From Collybia mongolica (lineage: Eukaryota; Basidiomycota; Agaricomycetes; Agaricales; Clitocybaceae): 64,000 nucleotides of DNA. Where the stretch lies: positions 2,604,001-2,668,000 of the forward strand of contig JAAXNY010000009.1 of assembly GCA_013420905.1 (NCBI GenBank), written 5' to 3'. The translations under genes and the position numbers were made by a program. The notes under the pieces were generated by a model. That model saw only the letters and a program-made list of their open reading frames with translations. It did no database searches and was not told the DNA's origin. Below are positions 44,832 to 55,838 of this stretch, one piece after another. Every line of letters starts with the position of its first letter. Position 1 is the stretch's first letter.

Positions 44832-47206
44832 ATGGCGTTTCCCAGTTTTATTTTGTGCTCAACACTCGTCGCCACATTCGTTTTAACCACACTCACTCAA
44901 AGCGTTTTTGGGAAGCAATCGGCGTGGAATGGGCATACAACCCCGGGATCCACAACGCCTACAAAATTCACTCCATATTTTGTCCCATCTGGTGCGAAAA
45001 GCTATGATTCGGCGTCCCCGCTGGTCTTTTACACAGGAAAATGGACCACTGTCTTCTCGTCGGCATACGTTCAAAAATCATTGCAGTCAACAACAGAACT
45101 AAATGCAGCGGTCATCTTTACTTTCACTGGAACAGGCATCGAATGGTTCGGAAACTGCGACAGAAATCACGGAATATCTAACGTCTTCATTGACGGAGTT
45201 CTTGCAAAAGAGGTGGATGCATTCTGTGATCATGATGTAACTTTGAAACAGCAGAGAATATTTTGGGACTATCACCTTGGCTATGGAAGTCATACGATCA
45301 AAATCGTAAATACAGCGAAGAGACCGGGCGCCTTAAAGCCTACTATCTGCGACATAGACGCTTTTGTGGTCACCCGAGGGAAGGACCCACATATTCGAGA
45401 CAAGGTTTCCCCGTCACGGATTGTTATTCAGCCGTTTCACGCGGCGCAGATGATCGCTCTTCCCGGGCGCGAATGGACTTTAATACAAAAAGGCACGACT
45501 GGGGTACACGCTATGCAACTGGCCATTATTTCCTCGACTCATGCCCTTATCATCGACAAAGTCGAGCACAACCCCTTGACCATATCTGGCCATCCTGCCT
45601 GGGCCGCCCTTTATAATCTACAAACCCACGCAGTAAAACCTCTTGCAATGGAGTCTAACTCGTTCTGTGCCGGTGGAACATTCTTAGGCAACGGGACAAT
45701 GATCAACGTGGGAGGGAACCCCGTTGTTCATAGCCATACTTCTTCCGCCGACTTCGGAGATCTCGACGGGCTTCAAGCGATCAGAATGCTTGCTCCTTGC
45801 AACTCTGAATCTGCAGACGGTTGTGACATATATGAAAATCATTCGCGAATCAGGATGGCCAGTCCGCGCTGGTATAACACTGTGGTTAGAATCAACGATG
45901 GCAGCGCCATGATAATCGGTGGGTCCAAATCAGGCGGGTGGATTAACAACGCAACGGTCAACAATCCGTCGATAGAATTTTTCCCGCCCAAAGCGATTCA
46001 CAAATCCAATGGTCTACCGATACACTTGCCGTTCCTTGTCGACACACTCAGCTCCAACCTATTTCCAATAGCTTTTGCGCTCCCAGATGGAAAGATCTTC
46101 GTTGCCGCCAACCAGGATGCTATGATTTATGATTGGACTAAGAATGTGGAGCGCCGACTGCCTCGAATTCCGAATGGTGTTCGTGTTACCTATCCAATGA
46201 CTGGAACGGGACTATTGCTTCCGCTTTCCCCAGATAATAATTACATTCCTGAAATCTTATTATGTGGTGGTTCAACGGTGGACGACCAGAAGCCTGGATA
46301 CGAAATTTCATCTCAAGATCCGGCATCTACTCAGTGCTCTCGTATGGTGTTGACTGACGAGGGAATCGCTGCAGGGTGGCAAGTAGAACATATGCCTGAA
46401 GCTAGAACTATGCCCGATGCCGTGCTTCTTCCCACCGGGGAGGTCTTCATCGTAAACGGAGCGGGTAGTGGCATATCAGGCTACGGAAACGTCTTGAACC
46501 AGGTTGGAGCCTCTAATGCAGATAACCCGGTATTGACTCCTGTTTTGTATGATCCACACGCCCCGTCTGGTCAACGGTTCTCATCAGCTGGGATGCCTCA
46601 ATCCACAATTCCACGATTGTACCATAGTGTCGCAACCTTGGCACCTGGAGGAGATGTTATGGTGGCTGGAAGCAATCCAAATCTAGACCGGAGTGAGGTC
46701 AAATACGGCACGGAGTATAGAGTCGAATGGTTCGGACCACCATACATGGCAATGGACCGTCCAGAGATCCTCGAAGGCGCCAAGAGGCTGGAGTTTGGGA
46801 AAACCGCCAAGTGGTCGGTCAAACTCACACATGAGAATCCGGCCCAAATCAAAGGTATCTTGAATGATTTCACCTAGAACGCCGCTAAATCAGGCTTTCA
46901 GTGGCACTTATGGATTTGGGGTACGTGACGCATGGAGTCCACGCCAACACGCGCCTCGTATATGTGACAGCATCAATGTCAGTCGATGGTAAGACGTTGA
47001 CGGTTACTGGGCCCCCGACCGGAAAAATATATCCTCCCGGACCCGGGTGGTTATACCTTCTAGAAGATGGAATTCCCAGCAAAGGGTTCAGAGTGATGGT
47101 CGGAGATGGGCATAGTCCACCTGTAGACAAGGGGGCATTGGAGAAGTACGATTTTCTTGCCAACCCCTTAAGAACTGTTGCTCACAAGCGTTGTTCTTTT
47201 GATTAG
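44832..47206 (+). CDS. Secreted glyoxal-oxidase-like copper-radical oxidase with extra N-terminal domain
   Basis: Two exons: 44832-46854 and 46902-47206, giving 775 aa. Signal peptide MAFPSFILCSTLVATFVLTT. About 180 residues of a separate N-terminal module follow (KWTTVFSSAYVQKSL, IFTFTGTGIEWFGNCD, GSHTIKIVNTAKRPG), resembling a beta-sandwich carbohydrate-binding or discoidin-like fold. Then comes the galactose/glyoxal oxidase beta-propeller. Candidate active-site residues: radical pair C279 (SNSFCAGGTF) and Y348 (SPRWYNTV), copper ligands Y597 and H598 (RLYHSV) and a His in GYVTHGVHAN near 685. Such enzymes oxidise aldehydes or alcohols and produce hydrogen peroxide for peroxidases. I chose the ATG before the signal peptide; an in-frame ATG 105 bases upstream would bury it. 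Confidence 0.88.
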
Positions 47207-47551
47207 TATGTTGAAACACTCTGCTGTTGATCAGTACGAGAAATCGAAGGAAGAGAAAGACGAAGACCGCACTTCTGAATGAAGAGATCGTTGTTGGCAT
47301 GGGTCTTGTTGTTCTTCATAGTTCCCTATCTCGTATTTATTTTATCTCTGTTTTATTCTGTACAACATACATTGATCTAATCGCCAGTCTAACTTCCTTC
47401 CCATAATATGGACATTATTATTATTCGGCCAATCGTAATTCGTTAGTCGGTATTTCCTTAACAGAAAGTTATAGGTGACAGGGCCTGGACCAGGACGACC
47501 CAGAGTGAGCGCAAAAGATATGCATCATCGAGTAGAGCTGCCAACTATGAA
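47207..47551. other. Convergent 3' region
   Basis: About 345 AT-rich bases between the 3' ends of the oxidase and PNO1. No feature seen. Confidence 0.45.
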
Positions 47552-48603
47552 TCACAATGCACGCTGTCTCATGCGACTGCTAACTGTCCTCAGTCCTGCA
47601 TACACCTTACCCGGGGGAGATCCCAGAATAAGAGATACGATCGCGTCTCGAGCGACTTTAATATTTTGGAAAGAGCCCATGATGTGTATTTTTCTATACA
47701 ATAATGATTAGTTGACCCGGAAGTAGAGATGTGGAGGTGTTTCTTACGTGTCAGCGAGAACTATGCGAGTCCTGCTGGCATTTTCGATCGTAAACTTGGT
47801 TTTACCATCCTGACCTGCGATGCGGCCTGAAATTATGTAAGCTTGGCTTCTTGGATGTTGGGTAATTGCACCTCACCGATAGCTCGTGATAGATGGTCAC
47901 CGTGTAGTGTCTTCACATCTTTGATCTCAAAGGAATCAAGGTAGAGATCATCCAACCGAAGTAGCGCAATAGCATCCTGGATGGATGTAAGTAGTGCTTG
48001 GCGGACGAAATCATGGCAATCGTACATTGACATCGAAACCTAGCGCGTAAGCTTTGACAAAGTCTGCGCCCTTTTGCAGAGCCCCAATATCCTTCGTGTG
48101 CTTCGACGTCTTCGGGATGATTGAGTTCTCCAAAGGCGTTCACAGAGCTAAAAACACACCCTTGCTTCCACACATCTTCTCTGTACATTCATCCGAACTT
48201 GCAGACCCAGGATCTCAGTAAGGGGGCCAAATATATTTATCCAGTCCTTTTTTAAAGGAGTCATTCGATGTGGAGGTATCGCTATCCGTCTCGTCTCTGA
48301 TTTTAATAAAGTCTTATCGCCATTGGCGGCCAAAGGAGGAAAGGCAGGTGCTGAGGAGGCTTGTGGTAGTGATGTGGGATCCACATCAATCATAAGTTCA
48401 TCGTCATCTCCGTCAATAGGTTTAGAATCGACTACTGGTGGTTGGTCGATCGTGGACGTCGGCTGTCCATCCTTCATCTCTTCATCTTCGTGAACGGTTA
48501 GATCAGCGGTTCGAGAGTTTTTTCGGGTTATTTTCCTGCGGTTTTTACGAGCAGCCGGCGCAGTAGTCGATGTTTCGGGTTGAGATGTATGGACGACAAC
48601 CAT
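47552..48603 (-). CDS. PNO1: PNO1/DIM2, KH-domain pre-40S ribosome assembly factor
   Basis: Five exons on the minus strand: 48160-48603, 48026-48109, 47877-47976, 47748-47826 and 47552-47693, giving 282 aa. Acidic N-terminus ([20 protein letters not shown]), then the conserved [108 protein letters not shown] and [18 protein letters not shown]. The degenerate and canonical KH modules bind the 3' end of 18S pre-rRNA with the nuclease Nob1 in nucleolar and cytoplasmic pre-40S particles. Every intron keeps phase and the core is unbroken. The final RQRAL ending replaces the more usual short basic tail but is otherwise normal. Confidence 0.95.
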
Positions 48604-49039
48604 TTTTGCGATCCAATATGTACGGCAGGAGGAAAAACGGCCAAATTGTAGTAGTCACGGTCACAAGATGTGACGGCAGCGAATGATTCTCGAAAAGGAG
48701 AAGGCTTACATAAACACCGTTTTTTATAATTCGGTGTCGCATGCAGCACAGTCACTCAAATAAATTTTGCTGCTACGCATGTAATCTACAAATACACAGT
48801 CAGGTCTTAGGGGCAATAACACATACTGATACTGCTGGACATGCGATACACACTTATTACTTCCACATATCTTGGTACGTATACCATCGTACACTGTTTG
48901 AAAATCTTATGCTTGAGCAGATGTGACTCGAAATACTCCCGGCCAATGCTGATCCCGGACAGATGTGCCTTTTTCTCTCCACTTTGACAATGGTCATATC
49001 AAGCTAGTTCATTCATGAGCATGGAATTCACTGGTATAC
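48604..49039. other. Intergenic region, no gene seen
   Basis: About 440 bases with the PNO1 promoter and the 3' flank of the kinase gene. No other feature. Confidence 0.45.
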
Positions 49040-52000
49040 CTAATCATCCGACGTGTGAATTCCCCAAAGCATTGCTTCTAATACGACTATTGAGGGATAC
49101 TGTCGCCCAATGTCATCCCGAAATTGGGCCGTGGGGAATTCTCCCCATCTTCCGATTGGCCTTGCATCCTCAGCCAATGCGCTTGAGAGCCGAGCAACAA
49201 TTTCGTCTGCAGATGGACGCTGTGTGGGATCCTCTCTCCAGCAATCTTGCATCAACGACCAGATATCGTTTGTCAACCCCCAGTCCACCCAGGGAGGGCT
49301 TGTTATGTGGGGACATGAAGGTCGTTTCCCAAGCCCGACCTTGAGCATTACCGTGGAATCACGACTAAACTCGAAAAATGGAATTGAACCAGTAAATATC
49401 TGGAAAGTCATTAGAGAGCAACAAGGCGAAGGATGAGGTAGTTCACCTCGTAACAGACACAACCCCACGCATAAACATCGCTTGCCTTGCTATTCGGGAT
49501 AAGCTCGTCACTTTCAGCGCCAAAAAGTTCCGGCGCTTGCCATCGAACAGAACCTCCTTTGGAAGCAGCGGAAGATTGAGACGTCCATTTCAGGATTTGG
49601 GGATCAGTCACGGCCGAAAGGCCAAAGTCAGCAAGCCGTCCTCTCCCTGAATCATCCACAAGGATATTTGGCTGCGATACTTCAATAATCATCTATGGCA
49701 TGTTGAGAAGGGATACTCACCCCTTTTAAATCACCGTGAATGATATCATTTGCATGAAGGTAACATATACCTGTTGCAGCATCTAATGCCTGGGGCGAAG
49801 TATCATGCTCAGGCTATGCTCATTGTTATTGATGAAATAACTCACAAGCAGTACGCGGTTTGCATGAGGGTTTCGTTCGAGGAATTTGTTGACATCTCCA
49901 TTTTCAACCCAAGGTGAAACCAAGCACAGTCGTTTGCGAAAACGATGGAGCCCGTAGAAAGGCAGAAGATTTGGATGTGATAGCTGTCCCCAGAGAATGG
50001 CTTCCTGATAGAAACGCTTAGGGAGTTTTAGTTTACCAAAGAATGGCCTACTGGGGTCTGAACCAAACAAACCTTGATAACATAGTCGACCTGAGATGCT
50101 TGGTAGAGCCTGATAACCTTCAAACATACATTTTTGTCCTTAACGCAACCCTTGTAAATGTCTGCAAAGCCACCCGCGGCAACGGGTTGGTCGTCGACGA
50201 GTCCAACATTTTCTAATGCAAAACAACTTGGATAAAGATTGACTGTTTTGGCTAATCTTTGGGTCGCAATAACGAGGTTATGCCTGAACTGAGGCTCGAG
50301 AATGGGACTGTCAAGCAGCTGGGGAGCATTATTATAAACCCTGGGAATATAGCTATAAACATGATAAAAGCTCACTTGTTGAAAGAGGTCAAGCAGACTT
50401 TGTGATTGAGATCTTGATCTACCACAGTTTAGAAACAGTTTGTACTGTTCAATGTCCTCGAAGATACTTTTAAGTTTTGATATGATATTTGCAGGTTGAA
50501 TGTTGCTGTATTTGTTGCCGTCTCCATACCCAAAGGACAAATTTCCCCTTTCTATATCAGTGGGAGGTCCCAAAGTCACACCTCTGAAGTTACTTGTATC
50601 ATGCTGGACAAGTGGTTGTTTTTGGCTCCTTTGACTATGGTGCACCAACACCCTCCTGTTTTCTGGGGGGGTAATCTCTTTCTCATAAATAGTCCTGTTA
50701 ACCTGTTTCAACGATACGACCTCCTGAATGATATTCTCTAGAGCCATAAGGGTTTCAGCACTCGAAGGTCCTGCCTCCCTCGCGAGATTTCCACCGGACA
50801 TGAATTGCCGTAACAAGATGTCTTCAGAGCTGGGCCTCTGTTTTCTACTGCCTGCCCTGGTGTTTAGCTGTTGGACAATCTGGACGGCGGTTAACCGACG
50901 GCAGGGATCCTGATGCCAGCATTCTTCTATCAAGGTCCACATTTCATCATCAAGCCCGAATGATTGGGAGGGCCGCGGGATACGCTCCCCAGCCAGAACC
51001 TTGATAATGACGGTCAAGTCACGGATGACTCGCGGAAATGGTTTTTTCCCGGTAAAGATCTGCGAGTTTGGGTATCATTAGAAGGCATCAGATACATACG
51101 CCGATGTATACCTCATAGCACGACATCGCAAACGCATAAACATCACTTGCACGAGTTTTTGGAACTTCAACTTCTTCAAGTAATTCCGGAGCCTGCCATC
51201 TGATTGCCCCTCTCCCTACTGTGGTGAATCCAGCAATGTCAGTGATGGATGAGAGGCCGAAATCGGTCAAACAAGCTCGGTGTGTATCGGTCACTAAAAT
51301 GTTTGTCTAAAAGGCCACAAAAACAAGTTCAGGAACTTGTTATTCTGTTTGGAAAAGCTCACCCCTTTCAAATCCCCATGAACGATGTTGTTTTGATGCA
51401 AGTATGACAACCCACTTGCCACATCCGATATCTGTATTTGCGTAAGCGACAGTCGGCATAATGCAGGGGTAAACCCTTACAAGCAGGCTACGATCTGCAT
51501 CAGAATTCAACGCTAAGAAGTGATAAATATGCCCGTGCTTTATCCAGGGCAAAACGAGAGCAACGCGGGAGTCACCAAATTGATGAATTCCGTAGAAGGG
51601 AACGACATTGTCGTGGGATAAGTGCCTCCAGATAAAGGCTTCACGATTGGCAATCTATAGGTTGTCACATAACATAACTATTTGGGACATAATTGTGCGG
51701 AAATGTGGGCAAACATACTCGATGCAGGCCAGCCTTGATGCCCAAGGACGCGCCGGATTTTCTATAGACTTTAAGGCAAACGGCACGGTTGTCATGGGGC
51801 CACCAAGCCTTGTATATGTCTGCAAAGCTACCAGACGCGACAGGAAATTGCCCGTCCAACTTTATATGGTCGAACGAAAAATTTGACGGGTAGATGTTCG
51901 ATCGACGGGGAATTCTGAGCAAAGCAAGAAGGACAGTTCCCTTAAATTGCTCCTCTAAATGGGGATGATCTATGAGCTATGGTAGAAAGTGTTATATTCA

Positions 52001-52711
52001 AGACTTTAACGACAAAATGTCAGTAGTACCGTTTGCAGGCTGTCGAGAAGAGATTTTGCAGCGAGATCTTCCATTAATGGGAATTGGCCCGATGGTTGAC
52101 GTAAGATGTTTAAAACCTGCATGACGACATCATCGAATTTCGTTGCCATATGCCAACAAGACCCAACTACGTATTTACATTAGAGTGAGGCATGATGGAA
52201 TTTAAGGAGACACACCTCTCTTTTTTATAACCATATTTCCATCAGTTACGGGTTTGTTGCGGCTTTCCTCTTGTCCCGCAATGGAACAGTATATATAGTT
52301 CTGCACATGAATCCGCTCCCTTATGAGCTGTAACGGTGGTCGGTGCCCATATCGGTCAACTTGTCCATGAAAATCCTGCCGATCTGTCTCGGGCGTGCAT
52401 TCATCGAATGTTCGATATTGAAGATGCAAGCTATCAAACGAGTCATTATAATGTGTCATGAAACAGTAGGAAGTTACATACGGGCCTGAGTTCCGACGTA
52501 TGCTATCCACTATGCAGCGGTGTTCCTCTTGAAGGGCTTCCGTCCATTTCGACGAAGTGAACTTTCCTGCGGCTAGAGATCGCTCGAACCCCGCAGTGAG
52601 AAGGCGGAGATAGTCTACAGAAATGGTGGTTGGGTTGTTGCAGTTGACAGCCATGTCAGTGACCTCCGAAAGAGGCCAACGTTGAGATGAAACGATATGA
52701 TTGCATGGCAT
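49040..52711 (-). CDS. Tandem double protein kinase (TKL-like)
   Basis: From an ATG at 52149 eleven phase-0 exons give 852 aa: 52030-52149, 51719-51976, 51481-51654, 51363-51431, 51112-51306, 50376-51059, 50073-50318, 49846-50004, 49721-49789, 49447-49671 and 49040-49399. Kinase 1: glycine loop VASGSFADIY, Lys109 (VCLKVY), catalytic NIVHGDLKG (D204), DFG at 222, APELLEE. Kinase 2: VAAGGFADIY, Lys567, DIIHGDLKG (D655), DFG at 673, RWQAPELF. The HGDLKG loop and fast-diverging sequence are typical of agaricomycete TKL-like Ser/Thr kinases. An uninterrupted 228-codon exon (50376-51059) runs from the end of kinase 1 into the linker, proving one polypeptide. An upstream frame from 52711 (LTAGFERSLAAGKFTSS) joins in phase through a 52-base-scale intron and may be the true start. 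Both active sites look complete. Substrates unknown. Confidence 0.82.
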
Positions 52712-53540
52712 ATTCCATCCTGTCTTTTGAGCGTACTGCGGGCGCTACACCGCCCACTAATAACCGCATTTGTTTTGACAGAAGATGAACCTGATGAGGG
52801 TATAATTTATTAGAAGGGCTCAGGGAATGGTTTGACTCAGTACAATGTTCGCAATCAAAGGCCAGTTACTAGCTGTACATGTATTGGTGTTACATAAGTC
52901 AACAATCCACTGCACAACCACGAGATTCAAGTGTTTTTGCTCATTCATAAATTGAAAACTGTCGACGACTCGTCCAATGGCGCGAAAGATTCCTTGACGA
53001 CCCTTTCCAGACCCATCCTCAGGCTTCCTGCCAATGGGTATAAAACTAACATCAACCGGTGGGGCTCGCTTGCCGACGGCACATCCAGCGCTCCGCCATC
53101 TGACATCTTAACAAAGATAGGCGCGATCATCTCAACAGCTTTACAAGGTCTGGGCCTACGAGGCTGCCTTAATTTATTCGTTTCGTCACATAGCATTATT
53201 TTTCGCCGCGTCTTATCACCTTTTGCTCTCGCGTTGCGATGCTTGAGCTTGCTAATATCTGGGACCTGCTTCGAGAACTTAGAAGCTAGAGCTTAGTCTG
53301 TTATATATGAAATCGTCTGGAGGGTGGCCACAAGTCAGAGCGACATAACATCTAGCGTCTGAGTGGCTCGATGTTTAAATGATGGCAATGTCACCGAAAA
53401 TTCAATTTCGACTTCCTCCCCAGGACTTTGAGAGGGGGCTGCGTAACAATGGGAACCCTAACATGTGTATTATCCACTCTCTGTCGCCTTAAAGGGCCAA
53501 TGCCCTGACTCTAGGCCTTCAATTTCAGTTCCGGCTCCCA
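52712..53540. other. Divergent intergenic region
   Basis: About 830 bases between the kinase and the adenylation-domain gene. Overlapping frames at 52931-53296 (plus) and 52945-53196 (minus) lack motifs. Likely promoters. Confidence 0.4.
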
Positions 53541-55512
53541 ATGCAGGCGACCAACTTAAGGCACAACGTCCTCCATACCCTTTCCCCTACAGACCAAGCC
53601 CTATTCTCCAAGTTTGGCCTTGGGGACACGGTTGAGCTTCCATTCGAATGTATACACCACGCTTTCGAATTTCGTGCTCGTAATCAGCCAAACTCAATCG
53701 CAGTTCAAGACATCGACGACAAAACTACTTATGCAGAGCTTGATCACCAAGCGAATTCCGTCGCAAGCTGCCTTCGTAAATTAGGAGTCACCCCAAACTC
53801 TCGCATCGGGCTCTTAGTTGAGCGTTCGATTTTCATGGCTATTGGAATCCTTGGTATTCTTAAGACCGGAGCCGCTTATGTTCCATTGGACGGGAATGAT
53901 GTCTCCAATGACTCGCTAGACCATGCTATACAAGACTCCGGTTCCCATATCGTTCTTTATCAAAGCAAATTCGCAAGTCGACTCATCAATACTTCGGCAT
54001 TATGTCTCGAAGATTCCATCTGCCCTCACCCTTCACCAATGCACTGTCGCAAAACGCAAGACCTGGCGACTGGTGAGGATAGTGCTTGCATAATCTATAC
54101 GCAAGGTGGATTAGTCTTTTACAAGTTTCAGTAAGAACCGATATTGAAGTCTTAATAGATTCCTCTTACAACCAAAAAGGTATCGACCTAACTCATAGGA
54201 ACATCATAAATCGTATGTGTTTCCCTTCTACTTTCAAGGCATTTGTAACCTCTGTCAGTGGTTTGTATATCTCCTGGAAACCTTGGCATGTGCCAAGGGC
54301 TTCGTGTTTCCCAAATAATGAGTGTTTCTTCTGCTCTGGCTGTTTGGGTACAATCATTCTCAGTCTTTCTCCGTGGCATTGAACTCACTAGTTCATGATT
54401 AGGAAATATTGGGGAGTCTCTGCAACGGCAGCACCCTCGTCCTTGGAGGAACCTCTATTCGAGAATGGAATTTGGTTATGAAAACGGTGGACATTGTGAT
54501 CGCAACCCCGACGATGCTCTCCTTGTATGATCCGGCGGAACACCGTAATATCAAAGTCGTCGCTGCTGCAGGAGATAGGAATTGTTCCGAAGGTAAGCGT
54601 GTCCGTGTGGTCACTATGACTTTAAAGTAACTTGACACGTTATTACAGGGCTTATAAATATTTGGGCCAGATTTGTACAATTTTATACATGTCGGGGATC
54701 TACCGAGGTCAGTTCGAATACTACAGGGAAACTACACAAACGAATTTTTCTCCAGACAACAATCGTGAACACGATGCAGCTACATTCACCAGAAAGGAGC
54801 GTGGGCCCCAGCAAGGTCATACCAAACAATGCTGTCTATATCTTAGACGAACAGAGGCAACCTGTGGAGATGGGAGGTGCAGGCATTGTATGGATTGGGG
54901 GTACTGGAGTATCGCGAGGTTACCTGAACCTCGGCCGAGTGTCATCTCTAAAATATCGATATGATCCCTTCCTAAATAATGGGTTAGTGGATACCTCATT
55001 ATCGAATTTTCTCATCTCACTGGTAACTTCAGAATGTCAATGTTTGATACTGGGGAGCTTGCGTAAGTCAGCTCTCTGAACGTTATTCACCGGTTTTAAA
55101 GTCACGATGTTGACAGCCGTTGGCGTCCCGATGGGAGCCTGGAATACTCTGGTAAAGATGGTTGGCAGGTATGATCCAGTGTCCTTTGAACAATTTCTCG
55201 TATCCTTCCTTACACTTATTTTCCTAGGGTGTTATGACACAGACGGATGACACGGGTCAAAACTGGATCACTCAGTTAATTTCCTCCGACTCTGCCTCGA
55301 CTGTTAGCACTAGAATCTCTGGCGACACCCTGGTCGACATTCCTCTTACTGCTGATACCAAAGTTAGTCCCAATTCGTCCACTAATAGGGACGCGGAGTC
55401 ACGTCTCTGGGATGGGTTGAAAAAAAGATACCAGTACGGTGTCTTTGGCCAACATAGAATCTCCAGAAAACGTTCTGCGGCGAACGTTCAGACTATAGCC
55501 TCCGTTATGTAA
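53541..55512 (+). CDS. Adenylation (AMP-binding) domain protein with degenerate core motifs
   Basis: Nine exons: 53541-54105, 54159-54212, 54259-54347, 54403-54592, 54649-54707, 54756-54982, 55033-55062, 55117-55168 and 55228-55512, giving 516 aa. Clear NRPS-type A-domain features: LPFECIHHAFEFRARNQPNS, TYAELDHQANSVASCLR, GILKTGAAYVPLD, IDLTHRNII, SPGNLGMCQGLRVSQIM, LCNGSTLVLGG, WIGGTGVSRGYLNL and FDTGELARWRPDGSLEY. But the A3 phosphate loop, normally TSGSTGxPKG, reads TQDSSYNQKG (about 187-196); A5, normally YGPTE, reads CRGSTE; and after GSLEYSGKD the QVKxxGxRIE hinge and the A10 Lys are replaced by an unrelated Ser/Thr-rich tail (SSDSASTVSTRISGD). No carrier or condensation domain. Frame is kept through all nine exons, so it is either a maintained pseudoenzyme or a very young decay. 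Confidence 0.78.
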
Positions 55513-55838
55513 CAACATTTTTGTTTTTTCTTCCTTGCTTTTGCTTTCCTTGCTACCCAAGAAGAAGTGAAGGGCAAAGTACTATAGATTAACCATATGC
55601 ATTCCATTTTGTAATATGTACAATAGCTATCTGGTACTCACTATGTATGATTAATCGGCGCCTCGGTTCGGACTTAAAACGCTCATGTTCCTGTAGTTAC
55701 CTCCACTACCACCCCCACCCACAACAAACAGTATCCATAACGGAAGAACTGCAGTGTCATCAGTCAAATCTGCCCCTTCCACGCTCTCGCGTGGTGCGTG
55801 GGGGTCTGTTGTCGCCAAGAAAATCTACGAAAAGCTCA
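55513..55838. other. Intergenic region
   Basis: About 330 bases. The frame of the next gene extends upstream to an ATG at 55647, but the protein-like part starts at 55839. Otherwise 3' flank and promoter. Confidence 0.4.

Noticed and set aside
52931..53296. Overlapping plus and minus frames between the kinase and the adenylation gene.
   Set aside because: No motifs or splice support; the two frames are shadows of each other and the region is needed for promoters.
53541..55512. Reading the adenylation gene as part of an NRPS cluster.
   Set aside because: No carrier, condensation, reductase, transporter or regulator genes nearby; neighbours are housekeeping genes.
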